Of a stretch of 64,000 bases of DNA, positions 23,173 to 37,540 are shown in pieces. Origin of the DNA: Lycorma delicatula (Eukaryota > Arthropoda > Insecta > Hemiptera > Fulgoridae). Position numbers and translations under genes: made by a program. The notes under the pieces were generated by a model. It did not search any database and was not told the DNA's origin. It saw only the letters and a program-made list of their open reading frames with translations. The stretch is from positions 63,135,529 to 63,199,528 of the forward strand of contig NC_134456.1 in assembly GCF_047948215.1 (NCBI RefSeq), given 5' to 3'. Numbering within the stretch: the first letter of the stretch is position 1; each line of letters starts with the position of its first letter.

Positions 23173-26100
23173 TTACTACTTTTTTATCCTTGCCAAATAA
23201 GAACTGTCCATTTTTCTTTTATAAGATACCTATCTTAGGTGTTAACATTAAATTTAAATTGTCATTGAATGCATATAGGAGTCAAATTATCTTTTTATTC
23301 TCATAATTTTGTGGAACACTAAGAAATAATTGCTACCTTAATTTTTATGGTGTTTAAATAATATCTTTTTTATTATATAACTGATAGATATTTAATCAAT
23401 CTTAAAAGAATGGCTTAATGTGAAGTTCAAAGTAGAGTAATATTTTCTTTATGGACCCTCAGGATGTTTATTCTCATCCCTTAAACATTTAAAATTATTT
23501 TCAGTCATCAGCATGCTGATAAATATTATATTTATAATTTAGCACATCCAAGAACATAACTTTTTCATCTGGATTTCAGCTGTTGTTTTTCACATTTTGT
23601 TCACCTCTCGATGGCTTTGATATCATCAAAAAAAAGTATGCGTTTTAAAATATATAGTAGAAATAGTATTAGTACTGAGTTCAGATTCTTTTCTTAATCA
23701 TTTTTCTTTTCTACCCATACACAATATATGAAGCATCTTGGAATTGTTTTGGAGCTATAGAATTTATTTTTGATAAAATTTCTCAATATGTGATATGCTC
23801 AACTTTTTTGTTTATTTATTTATTTCCCCTGTGAAAATACATCTCTAAAAATCTCCACTTTTATGATAATACTTTTTCTTTATAGTTACACTTTCATCAT
23901 TTTTGTTATTATATCACTGTTGTGATGTATGCTAGTACTGCATGTCAGCAACATATTGTTACATGTGTTATATAATTTTCTGTAAATTATCTATAATTTT
24001 TTGTTTGTATATTTCAAAATGCTACTTCGTCTGCTAATCATTTAATTGGAGGCCTAGATTTCCTTAATTCTTATTTTGTCTTAAATTTTCATGTAATTCA
24101 TTTAGGCCTAATTTTTATGTTAGATGACAGGATTTATCTATTGTTTTAGTAATTACATTGCTTTGAAGTTTTATTCAGGACATAGGAAATATTTTGATTT
24201 GGAAATTGATATAATAACTTTGTAATTAAACTTCTTACTTTTTCGTTATCCTTACCAAATGAGAACTGCCTTTTTTATTAGTGATGTTTTCTCTTGAAAT
24301 ATAAATTTAAAAAAATATATATATGTGTAACATATAAAATCTAACTGGCGCAAAACAAGAACCACCTCTTAATTACTGATATCTAAAGTATTTATATATA
24401 TATTGAATTATATGTTAAAGATGTGAATGTAATGAAATTTATGAAGAATTAAAATAAGATTATCAATAATAATCTTATAATAGAAAAGAATATTATTTTT
24501 CAGTAATTAAAATGTGATATGGTACAATAAAAATAATTATAAATTTGTAAAGTTTATTTTGTTATAGTGTTATTATTGTAGTGCATAAATAGATTGTAAT
24601 TAAGTCTATTGTCTAATGATGTAATATTAATTTAATTATATTTTATTTTATTAAATGTGTAAATTAAATTTTAAGTACTTTTAATTTTCTAAATATATTT
24701 TTGTAATATTTATTTATTATCCCATATAATGGAGTTAAGTATAATAATACAAAATTATTTTATTAGTTTTACTACTCTTAAAATTTATAGTTATTTTATT
24801 ATATAAATTAACTATCTCAATTGATTTTGTATTTTATTGTATACCTTTTTAAACGAGATGCATACAATCAAAAATCAATTAAATCCACTTTTTTCAGAAA
24901 ATAAATATTGGTCTGTGTAATTTAAAGCAAGGAACTCATTAAACACATTAATTTGGAATATAATAAGGATGTCACTTTTATATTTACACATAGTTAAAGT
25001 GTGAGAGGTTTACTTTTAAAATGTGCTTTGTATACAGTTATTCAGTTTTATTCAGTATCAAAGCAGATATTATTATATTAGATTTATAATATATTTAAAA
25101 TTCTGTATTTAATTTTTTTTGATGTTAAAATTTTTGTGTGTTAGCTAAATCCTCTTAGTGTAATCAGCATAACTGTATGTTTATCTGCTTAATTATAAAA
25201 CCATGTAGCTGCCATTTCTCCAGTGTTACAGGAGACACAAAAAATTGAATAATTACGTTAACTGAAACACTTGTTAAATTATTGAATTTTATATTTGTTA
25301 TTAGATTTTGATGTAAAACATTTTTTTTGTATTTACATAAAATCAAATAAAATAGTGGGTTAAGAGATTTGGAGTGTGTTGTTTTCTATTAGGAGTTATG
25401 TGTGTTTGTTATTCTGACATCTGGATTTAATTGGTTTCCTGTTTGGAGTTGCATGGTTTGCTTGAAGTTTAATGGATTCTCTTATAAGAGCTAGACCTTA
25501 AAAGCACCTTTTTTGGGTGGTTCAGTACTATAGTAAAAGTTGCTAAATAAAAAGGATTGATAGTATTTGATTTCAAATATTTTTAATTTTATTTTATAAA
25601 TAGTAAAACACAATGACTTAAAACTATTTACAGCTCATCCTAAGATTTATTCGCAAGGTTTTAGTTATTCTCCTGCTTAGTTTTAGGACTTAAAAATGTT
25701 TGAACTTTTTGCCTGTTTTTATACAAGTTCGGAAAACTGTTAGGTCTAACAACATTGTTTTCAGTATAATCAGTATTTTTTTCTTAGATCTTCTAGTACT
25801 CATTTTATTGTTTTGAATTGTATTTTTGGTAGTGGCAAAGGTCTCTTGATAGCTGTATTATTAAGAACATTCTCTTTATTAAAGATATTTTTTTTTTTCT
25901 TCATTAAGGCAGGTAATACAATTCTACAGATTAATGTTACTGTTCAAATTCGTTTTAATAAAGAGAGAGGTATCGTTTACTAAACTTAGGGCAATTAAAG
26001 CATCAGTAGTAAAATTAAGTCTTGTTAACATTTTATTCTTGATTAGGAATAGGGTGTACAGTTGCCTGGATGCATTTTACTGAGATATTCTCTAATACTA

Positions 26101-29100
26101 TGTATGAATCTATGTATTTTCTCATTGTCTATGTATCTTTTATAAGAATCATTTCCTCTATAAAATTGTATGAATCATTTTCTCTATAATTCTTTTTCAA
26201 CAAATTGAGTACCTGATCTACTCTTCTATCCATCCTGAAGAAAATTGATATGAGCCTCAATTCAGCATATAGCATGCTTAAACTGACCATATAAATCCTG
26301 GAACCGTAAAACAAAATTGTAGGTAACACACTCAAATCATGTAATTCCATGGCACATTAACATTGCAAAACATGTTACTCCAAAATAAATAGAATAAAAG
26401 ACAAGTAACTCCAAAGTAACGACTAAATAATTATAATGACATATAATACAAATATTTACTCATTAAAAAAAAAATAATAATAATCCCTAAAAGAAAAGAT
26501 GAGAGCAGAACATTTAAAAAATTTTTTTGTCAAAACACTTAATTAACTGTTGTCTGTTATTAGATTACTCCAAAGAGTAGTGCAAACCTCATAATTCCAG
26601 TATCTTAATTGATGTTTTTGTCTAATGTTTATATTAAAATAAGAAGCAAAGACATACTTTAAAAGATACACTGGTACTTGCTTCTTGAAATGATTCTTAA
26701 CAAATTGCCAATTGTCAGTGAAAGGCTTCTGGAATAATGAAACAAAGTGGAGCCATTAACCTTAATAAAACACAATGCAATTGTGGAGATAGCAGGTTTG
26801 CAAAATAAAAACTTTTCTTTAAATCATATGTCCCTTTTTTCTAATGAAATAATTTTTTTGAGGTATAAGGTTTGAAATGGATGTTAGAGTACTGTTGACA
26901 ACATTGTGGAACAAAAATCTGAGAATTTATTTTTTTGGAGTTATGTGGTTTTTATATTAAGAAGATGGCACACATTTTATTAATATTCATGTATCTGTAA
27001 TTAATATTTATATCAACAATCTAAGTGAAAATATATACATATTTCTTGTAATATTATGTTTTTAACAACTATGAATTAATTGGCTGGAAAATGTGAAACA
27101 CCATTTTTTTAAATTATGTTTTAGTTAGATAAAATATCAAATTAAATATTAATAAGTTTATTTTTTCAGGAATTTCATTATTTCAAAATAAAACCCTACA
27201 GAAAATTACAGAAACCTTAGACTGAAAACAAATTTTACTACATTTTCTCTGACAGAAGATTACAATGATAATAAAAGTTACACCTGTATAATATGTATTT
27301 ATTAGTGTAATGGGTTTTTAACAGAAACAAGTCACCGGAGTAATATAAGACAAAATAACTAAACCAATTAAATGAAAATAAAACACCTTTTTAATGTAAA
27401 TAAATATTTAATGTAATTAATATTTATTTGTTTATAATTTAATTAAAACTTAATAACTTTATATTGTTTAATTAGAATATGGTGAAATAAGATTTAAGAG
27501 ATCTTTTTTTATAATTAAACTTTGATTGAAAAGAAAAATAAAATTAATTAATATGTATCTATATCGTCTGCTTAAACTATTATTATACGTGTATAAAAAA
27601 AAAATAAATAAATAAAAAATTAAATGTTCTTGTTGTAGAGAAAATTTTAATGTTATTGAATGATATTTATAAATTCTATTAAATATTACATTTATTCAGA
27701 ATTTTACAGTTATACCTGTGTATTGACAGGTTCATGAGTGAAATAAGTTACTCTGTATTTTTATATTTATTGTAAATAGAAATATTTTTATACTAGCAAT
27801 TAAAAAGTATTTTTGATTATTTATTCCACTTATTAAATTCTGATAAAAATTAATATTTAAATCTGGACAAAAAATTAAAAAAAAAAAAAGTTAAATTTAT
27901 TTCTGTTACATTCTTTTAAAGTAATTATTTACTTGTTGACTTAAACTTCAGAATTCTTTTATAATTCTAGTATATTTAAGAAATTTTTTAGGCCATTTAT
28001 CCCATTTTTCAGATCTAAACTTTGTTTAATTATTTTTATTGAATTTAAAGTTCGTTTACTTGTCAAATTTTAAAATGTAATTATTTTTTACCTGATGATA
28101 GTTAAAAAAAGGAATGTTAATTATAGAAATAGTTGAACTAAGAAGGAATAAAATAATTACTGAAAAAAAAAACAGCATAACAAATTAATTCTCAATGATC
28201 ATAAATCCTCAATTACAAAAAAAGGAGGGGGGAAATGATTAAATAAATAATATTGAAACCAGAAGGCTATGTAATATAACAATTATTATGTATGTAGTGC
28301 TTACCATATTCCTTAGTAAATTTCCTTCAAATTAATTGTAATTTAATATGGTAAATAATTACCATGCAATGTATTTGATCACAACTGCTTCTAAAACTAA
28401 TAAAAAAGGAAATTTTTATAAAACAAAAAATAATAAAAAAATAATTACCACTAGTTCATAAAAAATTACAACATACCTAATTATCAAATTATCATGTTTT
28501 TGTAGTCATTAAATCATAGTATTCATTATTGTAACATACAAAAGTGAACAGATTAGATACCATACCTTTGTGAAGGCTGGAATCAGAACACTTTGTATTA
28601 AAATGAAAAAAAATAAAAAAATTACTGTTACATAGTTACAACATTACATCTGTTTGGTGATGGTACAATCATGTAGCTACCAAAATACTTTTTAATACAA
28701 GAAAAATAATCCTGGCATATTAGCATCAAAGAAATGTTACTTTTTTACTAAAAATGTACTAAATCTCAACACATTTAGCATTGGATTAGCTTTCAATAAT
28801 TCTTTACATTTTTCTTGGTAATCATGATATTTACCATAACAATTAACATATTTCTCAATAGAAAATAAGAGAGAGAGAGATGTTCACATTAATTGTTCAA
28901 GATAGACTGCACTCTGGTCATGGCCAACTTCCCCTTCCCCTCTTGAAAAGTTGATTTAGAAGTTGATACCTCCAGTCTCTACTGTAAATTCTGTTATCAC
29001 TGCATGACATAGCTATTCAATTGTTTTGAATAAACTTATTTGAATTCTAAGTTAAAATGCATTTCATTTATACTATTGCATAAAATAATTTATAATAACA

Positions 29101-30932
29101 GCATATAATATTTACACAGTGATTCATTTTAGACATCATGATATTCTAAGGTTGATAATTATTTAATCTAATTGCTGTTATTTTTTCTATACATAGTTAC
29201 ATGTTCAAGATTATAATTACAAAAATAATTAAGAATTAACAATAAACTAGTTGTACTACTTATGCTCTTTGGACAGTTAATTTTTAATGGATTGCATTTT
29301 AAATATTTAGAACACGAAAACAAAATAGTTAACCAGCAATATTTCTGAACTATGTATTGAAACAGAATAGAGTATAAGACCACACCAGTAGTTATAATTT
29401 CTGAAATTAAATTATCTTTTTTATATACATGTACAAAATATAGCAAAAGAATAATGTATTATTATTTAGGTTCCTATGTACCAAAACTGGTGTATAATCT
29501 TGTATATTTTATCAGTGTATATGTTACTAAATAAAACTTCACATAAATACTCCCATTGTCAGGTAAATTTACCCAAACCTTTTTCTGATAATAATTAACT
29601 GTTAAAGTAAAAATTAAAAAAAATTTATGGATCCGTGGTTGTTCTTAAAACTGAAAAAGATTAAATGATGTCAATCTTTTGCTTCTATAGATAGTAACTT
29701 AATTTATAACTATTTGAATGTTATTCACAAAGTGCATATATGGTTTTTAATTAGAATGGTACTTTGATCATAACTTGAATTACCAGTATATATAATATTT
29801 TCATATTGTTTCATGAAAAAGGCAAATTATTCTTAGAAATGTAAGAATAATACTAATTTCTTTGTGGGCTAAGTTTCATAGATAAAACTGTGGAATGAGA
29901 ATATGAACCAAAGAGCAAATAAATTGCATGTTGAGGCAAACCCAATCAAATTCTGTAATTTACAAATTGGACAAAATAAAGAAATGCATTTAACTGAAAT
30001 AAATTTTGCAGATGGTGCAAGTTAAGTATACGATTTTTGTAGAAAAAATTGCATAGCAAATTGGACTGACAGTGATGTGCATGAGATGAATAGTTATACT
30101 CCAGTTTACTAATTACAGATTAATATTCAATAATATTTTTAATTAATTTACAAGGTATTTTTATATCTTGTTTTACATAATTTATCAGTAATAATTTATG
30201 AAGAAAAGAGTTATAAAATTATTTATTATAATTTTTATTTGCTGGTTAATGTTATTTCTATTTGCTTTTCATTTCTACCTTCTAAATTTCAAGCTTGTAA
30301 TAACATTTTTCAGAGCTCTTATTATAACTACGTTAAAGTACTGAACTTAATTTTCTTTCTGAACTTTTTCTTAATTTTAATTTATTAATAAAAATAAAAA
30401 TTGTAAAAATGGTTTTTACAGTGTGATTATTATTTTTTGATTTTGACTATCAATATAAAATTAATATTTTTCCAATAAAAGTGTTTTATACACATCACAG
30501 AATTAAAAATTATTTTATTATTTTAATAAAAAAGTTGTTTAAATAAAAAAAAAAAATTGTTAATATAAATATTTGCATCATGTGACTGTAATAAATTGAT
30601 ATTTCTAAGTAGTAAATTACATTATATTAGTCTTCTTTATGATATTGACCACAGTTAATCAGAATATGATTTTCCTGGAAAATAAATTTTTCTGATTGGT
30701 AAGTAATCCAGTTACCTTAAATTTCACTCAATATAGTGAATGCTCAAATTAAAGTAAAAGTGTTTTTAAGGGATTAAAAACACTTTTATTTAAAGTTAAA
30801 ACTACTATTTTTGTACTATCTATCATTCAATTATTTTTCTTTATAGAAAAATATAAGTTTTCTGTTTACCTAGTTCTCATAAATTTCTATTTCATGTATA
30901 TGTGTGACAATATTTCATGTATCTGAGGGTGT

Positions 30933-30971
30933 GTATATATATATGTATTATGTATATATATATATATATAC
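30933..30971. repeat. TA/TG microsatellite
   Basis: Imperfect TATATA run interrupted by TGTATTATG. Confidence 0.7.
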
Positions 30972-33329
30972 ATAAATTAAATTGATTGTTATTATTATAA
31001 ACGTATAAAATTATAATTTACTGTTTTTATGATGATATATGATAACCAAATTATATATTAAATTGTTTAAAATGTTTGTTCCAGAGAGATATCAGTTATG
31101 TATTATGAAAATATTATACCTTTAAAATTTATTGAAAGATACATGTACTGGTACATTTTTAGTACTTACCTAATGAATAATGTAAATAATGTTTTAATTT
31201 ATAGGATAATAGCACATAGTTTAAGACTCGGGATTTGTAATTACACATTTTCTTTAAGTCTTTGCCTTTAAGTTATTTAAATTTGTATATATATATATGT
31301 AAAACTTTATGGATATAACATATAAATAATGTTAATATAATAAAATTAGCCTGATATTATTAAACAGAGATTATGTTTAATGTTTATTGTGATCCTTCTT
31401 TACCTTTTATTTTATTTAATGGGTGAATTTTTCATTTATAATACATTATTTTTAAGTTTTACTGAATTTAATAATCCATTGTATTATTAAAAAGTGTAAC
31501 GAGGTATCAAAAACTAGTTGTATTTCAAAGATCTGTGGATGGGAGTAGGGTAGCATACTCCTCACTGTCTTGAAAGATGCATCTTCTGCTTGTTTATGAT
31601 TTATCTGCTTATGTATCAGGGTAAGTTAAGACTAAATAGATGAAATAGATATTTTATTCAGATTGATGCATAATAATACATTATATAGGTCACGCCAAGG
31701 ATGAGTAGATGTTGAATGGGTACTTCATGGATAAAAAAGAAACTACTCCTCATTTACCTGCATAGGTCAAAGGAAACCATGGTAAAACTTTGATCAGAGC
31801 AGCATCACTAAAACTGTAATTAAATATATTTAAAAAAAAAGAAAAAATAGACATGTTAATTCCACTGTCTTTTGGAGTTACTAGTAAATTGAATATTTGA
31901 TTTTGTTCTCAATTTCTTTCTGTTCTGTGCTAATGTAATATATATAGTAAATATTACTTGCATTACTTCATCAGCATAAGAGCTTAGTATTTTTTTTTTA
32001 GGAAATCTTTTAATTTAATTTAAAATAAATTGGTCTGTTTAATTTAAATTGTATGATAATTTATTAAAAATGCCACTTGAACAGTTCAAAAGTAGCATCA
32101 AGTGAAAAGCTTTGTCCCTGATCATGGCTGGACATCGGCATTTAGTTTCTGGCAAAGGTAGTTCCAAAGTCTGAAAATTTTTTATAAATTCGTAAATAGC
32201 AACCATTATGTAGTTTGAAGAGATAGAATATCCTATAATAAATTCAGGAGAAGGAATTTTTCATTGGAAAACTACATAATAATACTACAAATAGACCAAA
32301 ATTTAGTATAATTTGTTTGATGTAGGAATTTATTTATTTTTACTACAAATAAATTATTGATACTTTTTAATAGTGCTTTGAACTTGTAATAGTGTGTAAG
32401 CCACAAGTTATCATTAAAGATAATCTTTCAAAGTCATTTACTCAATTTTTTTCTGATATTGAAAATATTTAATGAGTCCTGGAATAATTCATGGTTTTAA
32501 ACTTATATTAATATTTTTTAGTTTGACACAGAGGGAAGGCTTTTTCTAAGTATTATGACCTGGGACATGATATTGCACATATTCTAATGAGGAAGACTGG
32601 TCATGCATAACATGTCCAAGATATTGAGGAAAATTCTGGAAATGTTGGTTTAGGTTTTAATGAGGAGCATCTGGGGTCCACATTTTATTTCACTATTATA
32701 TAAATAATATTTCTAAATACTTGTTCTTTGTAGATTGTTTTCATTCTTGATATCTGTTCATTGTGTAGTATTTCCATTAATGAATTTTTGATAACAGTAC
32801 TTGAAAATCAATCTGTGTGTTGCCAAACAGTGATCTAACAGCTTGATATTTTTTTTATCTGAAAACTCATAATGACTTTGAAGTTGTTACTAGATACAAT
32901 ATTGTACTTAAATGGTAATACTTGTAGGCATAATCAATAATTATGTTCAAGATGAATTTTATATTAAGATCCTTCAAGCTGTAAGAGTACGATCTGATTC
33001 TGTTTCAAATGAATCAGTTTGATCAAGCTAACAATTTATTCCAACATGATAAACAAAAGTTCACACTAAATTTGCCAACTAATGTTCATATGTCTAATAT
33101 ATTAATTTTACTATTATAAAAAATTCTAGTTTGCAAATAGTTTTAAAACTGCCAATCTTTATTTTATGTTATATGGATCAAGAGCATATTATTATTGAAA
33201 TTGAGTCTTGTACTTCTTAAATGATCAGTCACTGAAATTTTATATGCCTCATGTATACTGTAAATATTATTTCTTATTATTTTTTATGAAATATTTTTAT
33301 CCATTTTAATAAAAATAAGCTTGCAGTTT

Positions 33330-33480
33330 TTCTTCATTGAGTGCTGATGGTCTATCACCTTGCACATATTCCTGCACTGATCTATTCTCCCTAAATGTTT
33401 TAATTAGTGCTCTTACATTATGCTGTTTAGGGGCTGGTGTACATGGAAATCTTAACAGAAGACTGGTCTTTCATGGTGTG
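33330..33480 (-). pseudogene. Scrap of a Tc/IS630-type transposase HTH region
   Basis: On the minus strand one frame reads HNVRALIKTFRENRSVQEYV followed by DRPSALNEEKLQ. This resembles the HTH linker of arthropod Tc/IS630-like transposases, where a helix ending in KFRETGSV precedes R(P)RSGRPS. No catalytic part is nearby. The assignment rests on about 40 residues. Confidence 0.4.
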
Positions 33481-33539
33481 TACTCACCATGCACATGGAA
33501 GACATATTAAACAAGAAATACTTGTTCTTAAGTTAATGT

Positions 33540-33870
33540 TATTCTGAGCGAACAAGGAAAGACATGTTCTCAGTTGTTCTAAGGTGACAAGCACACAATG
33601 AACATCAAAGAACCAGACACACCTGGCCTCAAGGTCACCCGCCTAACTGGCTTGCAAAAGCAAACTACACACAATGCAGGACTACCAATCTTTATAGAAA
33701 AAAATACTCACAGCACACAGATTACAACCCTCAAATATAGTTGTGTTTATGTTGGAGTACAGCTTCTTTTCAAACCCACTGTAGAAAAAAATATTCATGT
33801 CCATGTTTCTCTCCCTCTCACTCTATCCTAAACAAACTTGAAACTTCGCGTTAAGGTGGAAAATAGTAAG
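33540..33870. other. Locally GC-richer segment with a 77-codon ORF, unrecognised
   Basis: Composition shifts towards C in this stretch (ACCAGACACACCTGGCCTCA). A 77-codon ORF at 33598-33831 has no motif I recognise. It may be part of the decayed transposon whose HTH scrap lies just upstream at 33330-33480. Confidence 0.25.
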
Positions 33871-36211
33871 TAAAAATAAATAATAAGAATAATTTTAATT
33901 ACAAAATATACTTAGTTTTAAACTACAAACATTAAAAATGTAATTTTCAACCACATTAAAATCACTATGTAATGGTTGTATTTTATCATACTATTTTGTA
34001 ATGTAATAATTTCCATTAAGTTATTTCAAAAATTGATGTAGTTACGAGTGAGTCGCAACAATTTTTATTCTCATTCTAGGTGAGTACAAAGAGAAAATTT
34101 ACTTATTCTTTTAATCATTTGTTTCAAATTCAATTCATTTTATGTAAGAAGGACTTTTTATGAAGATAATTCTATAATCTTTGGTTTTCCCGGCAAACTT
34201 CCTCAGTTAAAATTTATTATCTGAACTCATTTGACATCATACTGCATAGTCACATTTTTCCTAAGTAAAAGTCATTCAAGTTAAAATATTTGTCTTAAAA
34301 CATATATATAGTTGTCTAAGATGTCAGCATCTTACCATTATTTTCATGGTAAAAATTATGCCTTACTGCTTATGCAGTATCAGCTCTGGAGTATTTCAAA
34401 GAGAAGTCTTCATCTATAATTCACAGATGTTCTAACCAATAAGCTTCCTAAATGAAGTATATATTCCTGCACATTCATTTTTTGACCAAACTACAGTTAA
34501 TACATAAAAAAAATATTGTTTTAATAATTATTAAAATCCTAAACAAATGGTTTTAGGCAAAACGACATTAGTCACCACTTGTTACTCTTAAAAATGGCAT
34601 ATTCGTTTACAAGAATAGAAGCAGTCCCAGCCAATATTAGTATAGAAATCAGAGGTAAAGTAGTTTCTTTATGCCTTCCTCAAGGAGCAAATTAACTAAT
34701 GCATATCAGCATCCAAAATATATGTAAGATTCAGCCCTACAAGTGACTAATCTCAGAGAAAGTAACTCTGGTTATTACTACTTGTACTTCAGGTATTTTG
34801 TATATCACAGTTTAAGAAATACTAAGTTAGACAGCGTAAAACAATAAATTAATTTACTCCATTTTTTCAAGACAAAATTCAAAATGTAAACCACACCTCT
34901 ACTCAGTATGAGAACTATATATTTCCTTCACCCAATGTGGAGTGCCCCCTTATTAAGAATAATGTAGTTCTTGATTTAGTAACAGTCTTGAAAAACCTTG
35001 TAAATGAAATTATCAAAGACTACTTTAAATAAAGTTACTCTACATTTGTTAACTTATAAAAATTAGAATTTTGAATAAAAAAAGTACAATCACTAATCAA
35101 AAAAAGTATTCTTATTAATTTTTATTATTTACTTTTGTATTCTTAAACTATTTTTATTACTTTTTTTTATTAGATAAAAAAAGTATTACTTTTGAAGTAT
35201 AATTACTAAAAAGTAAAACGCGTGAAAATAATAAAGAAGCACGTTTTTTAATATGACTTATTTTACCGAACATTAATTAGTTAATAAATTCGCAGATGTT
35301 TCAATTAAGTATGAAAAGTGTTTTTATATTCTTTAAACAATAATTTAAATTGAAAATATTTAGTGTGATTTTATATTGTTTATTAATTTAAAAAAATAGG
35401 TGCATTACTACTGTTTCAAATTGGATATTTTTTCTGGTGAAATACTAAATTTAAATTTATAAATATTTAGTCATACAAGCAACAAATAAATTTATAAATA
35501 GGGAAATCTATGTCTTATGTATTTTGTCAATGAAATAAATTTGTAATTAAAGAGCTAAGCACAGTAATTTTGTATAAAGCTGTGGTGGCTGTACTAACAT
35601 AACCAGAACAGCCACCTCAGCCAGATTCATATTATTTTTTTCTGAATTAAAATTCTGTATTGTAAACTTTTAATATGAATAATTATTTGACCTAATTAGC
35701 TAACATTCTTATTTAAAAGTAATTAATATTCTGAAAACTTAAATTATGTCATCACTTAGCAACATTCTTTGAATATTGAATTTCTTATTATCTGTTATTA
35801 ATAATAATAGTTTTGATAAATAATTGATTATTAAAAACACACTTGTCATGAATGTAAAAACCCAAGATTGTCTTATATGAAGATCTATCTATCTGCTAAT
35901 GTTTCAAATAAATTATAAATCTGAAGAGTGAAACTCTTAATAGAATTCATTCTTTTTTTTTGTAACTAGACTATGGGAAGCAATTCTGAATGAAAATTAG
36001 GATTTTGTTACTAGTATGAGCAGAGATTACTGAAACAATTATGTAAATACTTTTTTTAAACGATCTTTAAAAAGTTCTTTTCTGAATTATGAGGTTAACA
36101 ATATCACTTGCTCATTCATTGATGATTGTACCATAGAAATAAATACAATTATAGATTTCTTATTTTTAATAATTGATGTCTAGTAATTTTGAGCAAATAT
36201 CCTTGTTGAAA

Positions 36212-36275
36212 ATCAAATTCTTGGAGTGATTAATTTTTAAAATATCAAATTCTTGGAGTGATTAATTTTTAAAAT
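36212..36275. repeat. 32-bp unit tandemly duplicated
   Basis: Two identical adjacent units beginning ATCAAATTCTTGGAGTGATT. Perfect identity points to a recent slippage event. Confidence 0.85.
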
Positions 36276-36401
36276 ATAATTTCATCATCTACATTGTGTA
36301 CAGTGTCATAGTATAATTGGGGGTCTTGTGCAGTATGTGTTACAGTTTAGGATTGACCAGTGACCAAGAATATTTAAGTCATGGCTGCGAGTAGTACAAA
36401 A

Positions 36402-36465
36402 ACCACACATTTAACTGCCATTTTCTTTGCTGATTATTTTATTTTTTGGCGGTTGAATGTGTGGT
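36402..36465. repeat. Inverted repeat at the edge of the virus-like block
   Basis: ACCACACATTTAACTGCCA at 36402-36420 pairs with TGGCGGTTGAATGTGTGGT at 36447-36465 with two mismatches. A related AATGGTGGTTGAATGTAATG occurs at about 36600. It might be part of a terminal repeat of the element to its right, but no second end was found. Confidence 0.45.
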
Positions 36466-36847
36466 CATGTTTCCAGTGGTAAACGTGTGTTTCTAGTCAA
36501 ATTTACGCGTGAAAGAGTAGATTTACTGAAAAATACATAGTAAAACACGTGTTTGAGATACCCCACCTTAAAACGCTACATTAAATAACAAACAAAGAAA
36601 ATGGTGGTTGAATGTAATGCACTGTTTCCCGCTATACATTAAATAATGAGCAATGTTCGTATAAATATAATTATTTTTCTTTACATTAATGGACATGTAA
36701 AATAACAAACAACGAAGTTAACGATTTTCGATGTTATTTATAATATATGCTATATTATAATTTATTTTTTTATACGAATTAAATAAGATTTGACCGATGA
36801 CCGATAATCTATTAAGGTCGTAGTTTGTACAGCCACTAGACTGCTGA

Positions 36848-36984
36848 TGACGTCAAGGGGATTCCTCACAGCACAGCAATCAATCAGAGAGCAGCAAAAA
36901 AGAACAGCCAATCAGAGTACTCACGGGGATTCCCCTCACTTTTACAATGGTCTGATTCTTGGAATTGACGTCAGGGAATTCTCC
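36848..36984. promoter_or_regulatory. Cluster of CRE, kappaB-like and CCAAT motifs
   Basis: Two perfect CRE palindromes TGACGTCA (36848-36855, 36966-36973), each followed at once by a Rel/kappaB-like site: GGGGATTCCT at 36857-36866 and GGGAATTCTCC at 36974-36984. A third, GGGGATTCCCC at 36925-36935, fits the consensus GGGRNYYYCC exactly. A CCAAT box lies at 36908-36912 and AATCAGAG occurs twice. The block is CpG-containing in otherwise AT-rich DNA. It looks like a promoter or enhancer for the ORF that starts 557 bp downstream, but no TATA or initiator is obvious, so this is inference. Confidence 0.5.
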
Positions 36985-37540
36985 GGTCTTTTGGGTGTGT
37001 GTTAACGACAATACCGTATGATTATTACAACTGTTCACTCTGTTGTATTTGACGCGTTTGTTACCTTAGTTCCTTATCCCACAATACTCTGCGCCAAGTA
37101 TGCAAATAAAGAGTGTCCCGAACGGCCGGGTGATGGATGGTAAGAAAAATCCATGCATGGCTTGAAAGTCCTAAGTGATCGCAGAACGGACAGAGTTGCA
37201 GCATCAAGAGAGAAAAAACCCACACGCTTCGTGGATTACTTAGAGCGCCGCATCCGCTGTAGAGGCGGTACAAACGCAAGCGACAGTGACATCATGCAGT
37301 TTGGTGTATATATCTATATAAATACAGATATATTTGTATATAAATATATGTATCTCCTTTATACAATATGTATAATTTTATTTATATTTGTTTCTTCTGT
37401 TATATATATTATAGAAAATTATAAAAAAATTACATTATCTAATAGTGTACATACCTAACAAACTTTAACAACCTTGTTAGTCATAACGTAAAAAAAATAT
37501 TATTTATCAAAAAATAAATATTATCAGAGAGCAAAAAACT

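Larger units (their letters stand above)
22343..36360. other. AT-rich intergenic region, largely empty
   Basis: About 14 kb downstream of spire with homopolymer runs, small microsatellites and no credible gene. The first few hundred bases must include the spire 3' UTR, but no poly(A) signal stands out. Exceptions listed separately are the repeat at 22985-23172, the TA repeat at 30933-30971, the transposase scrap near 33.4 kb and the tandem duplication at 36212-36275. ORFs in this area have AT-driven composition and no motifs. Confidence 0.6.

Noticed and set aside
26129..26350. 73-codon minus strand ORF with an RT-like look (RVDQVLNLLKKNY)
   Set aside because: Too short and without any conserved residue set; composition matches the AT-rich background.
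34560..34760. Possible RT trace (a frame with VVSLCLPQGAN resembling PQGSVLGP)
   Set aside because: A single short match without flanking RT motifs on either side.
35575..35625. Short inverted repeat GTGGCTGT / ACAGCCAC as a regulatory hairpin
   Set aside because: Arms of about eight bases with a long loop are expected by chance in this length of sequence.
37153..37458. 101-codon + strand ORF between the CRE/kappaB cluster and the 37541 ORF
   Set aside because: The second half is a low-complexity Ile/Tyr-rich stretch from an AT repeat, the minus strand is open as well, and no motif is recognisable. It may be chance.
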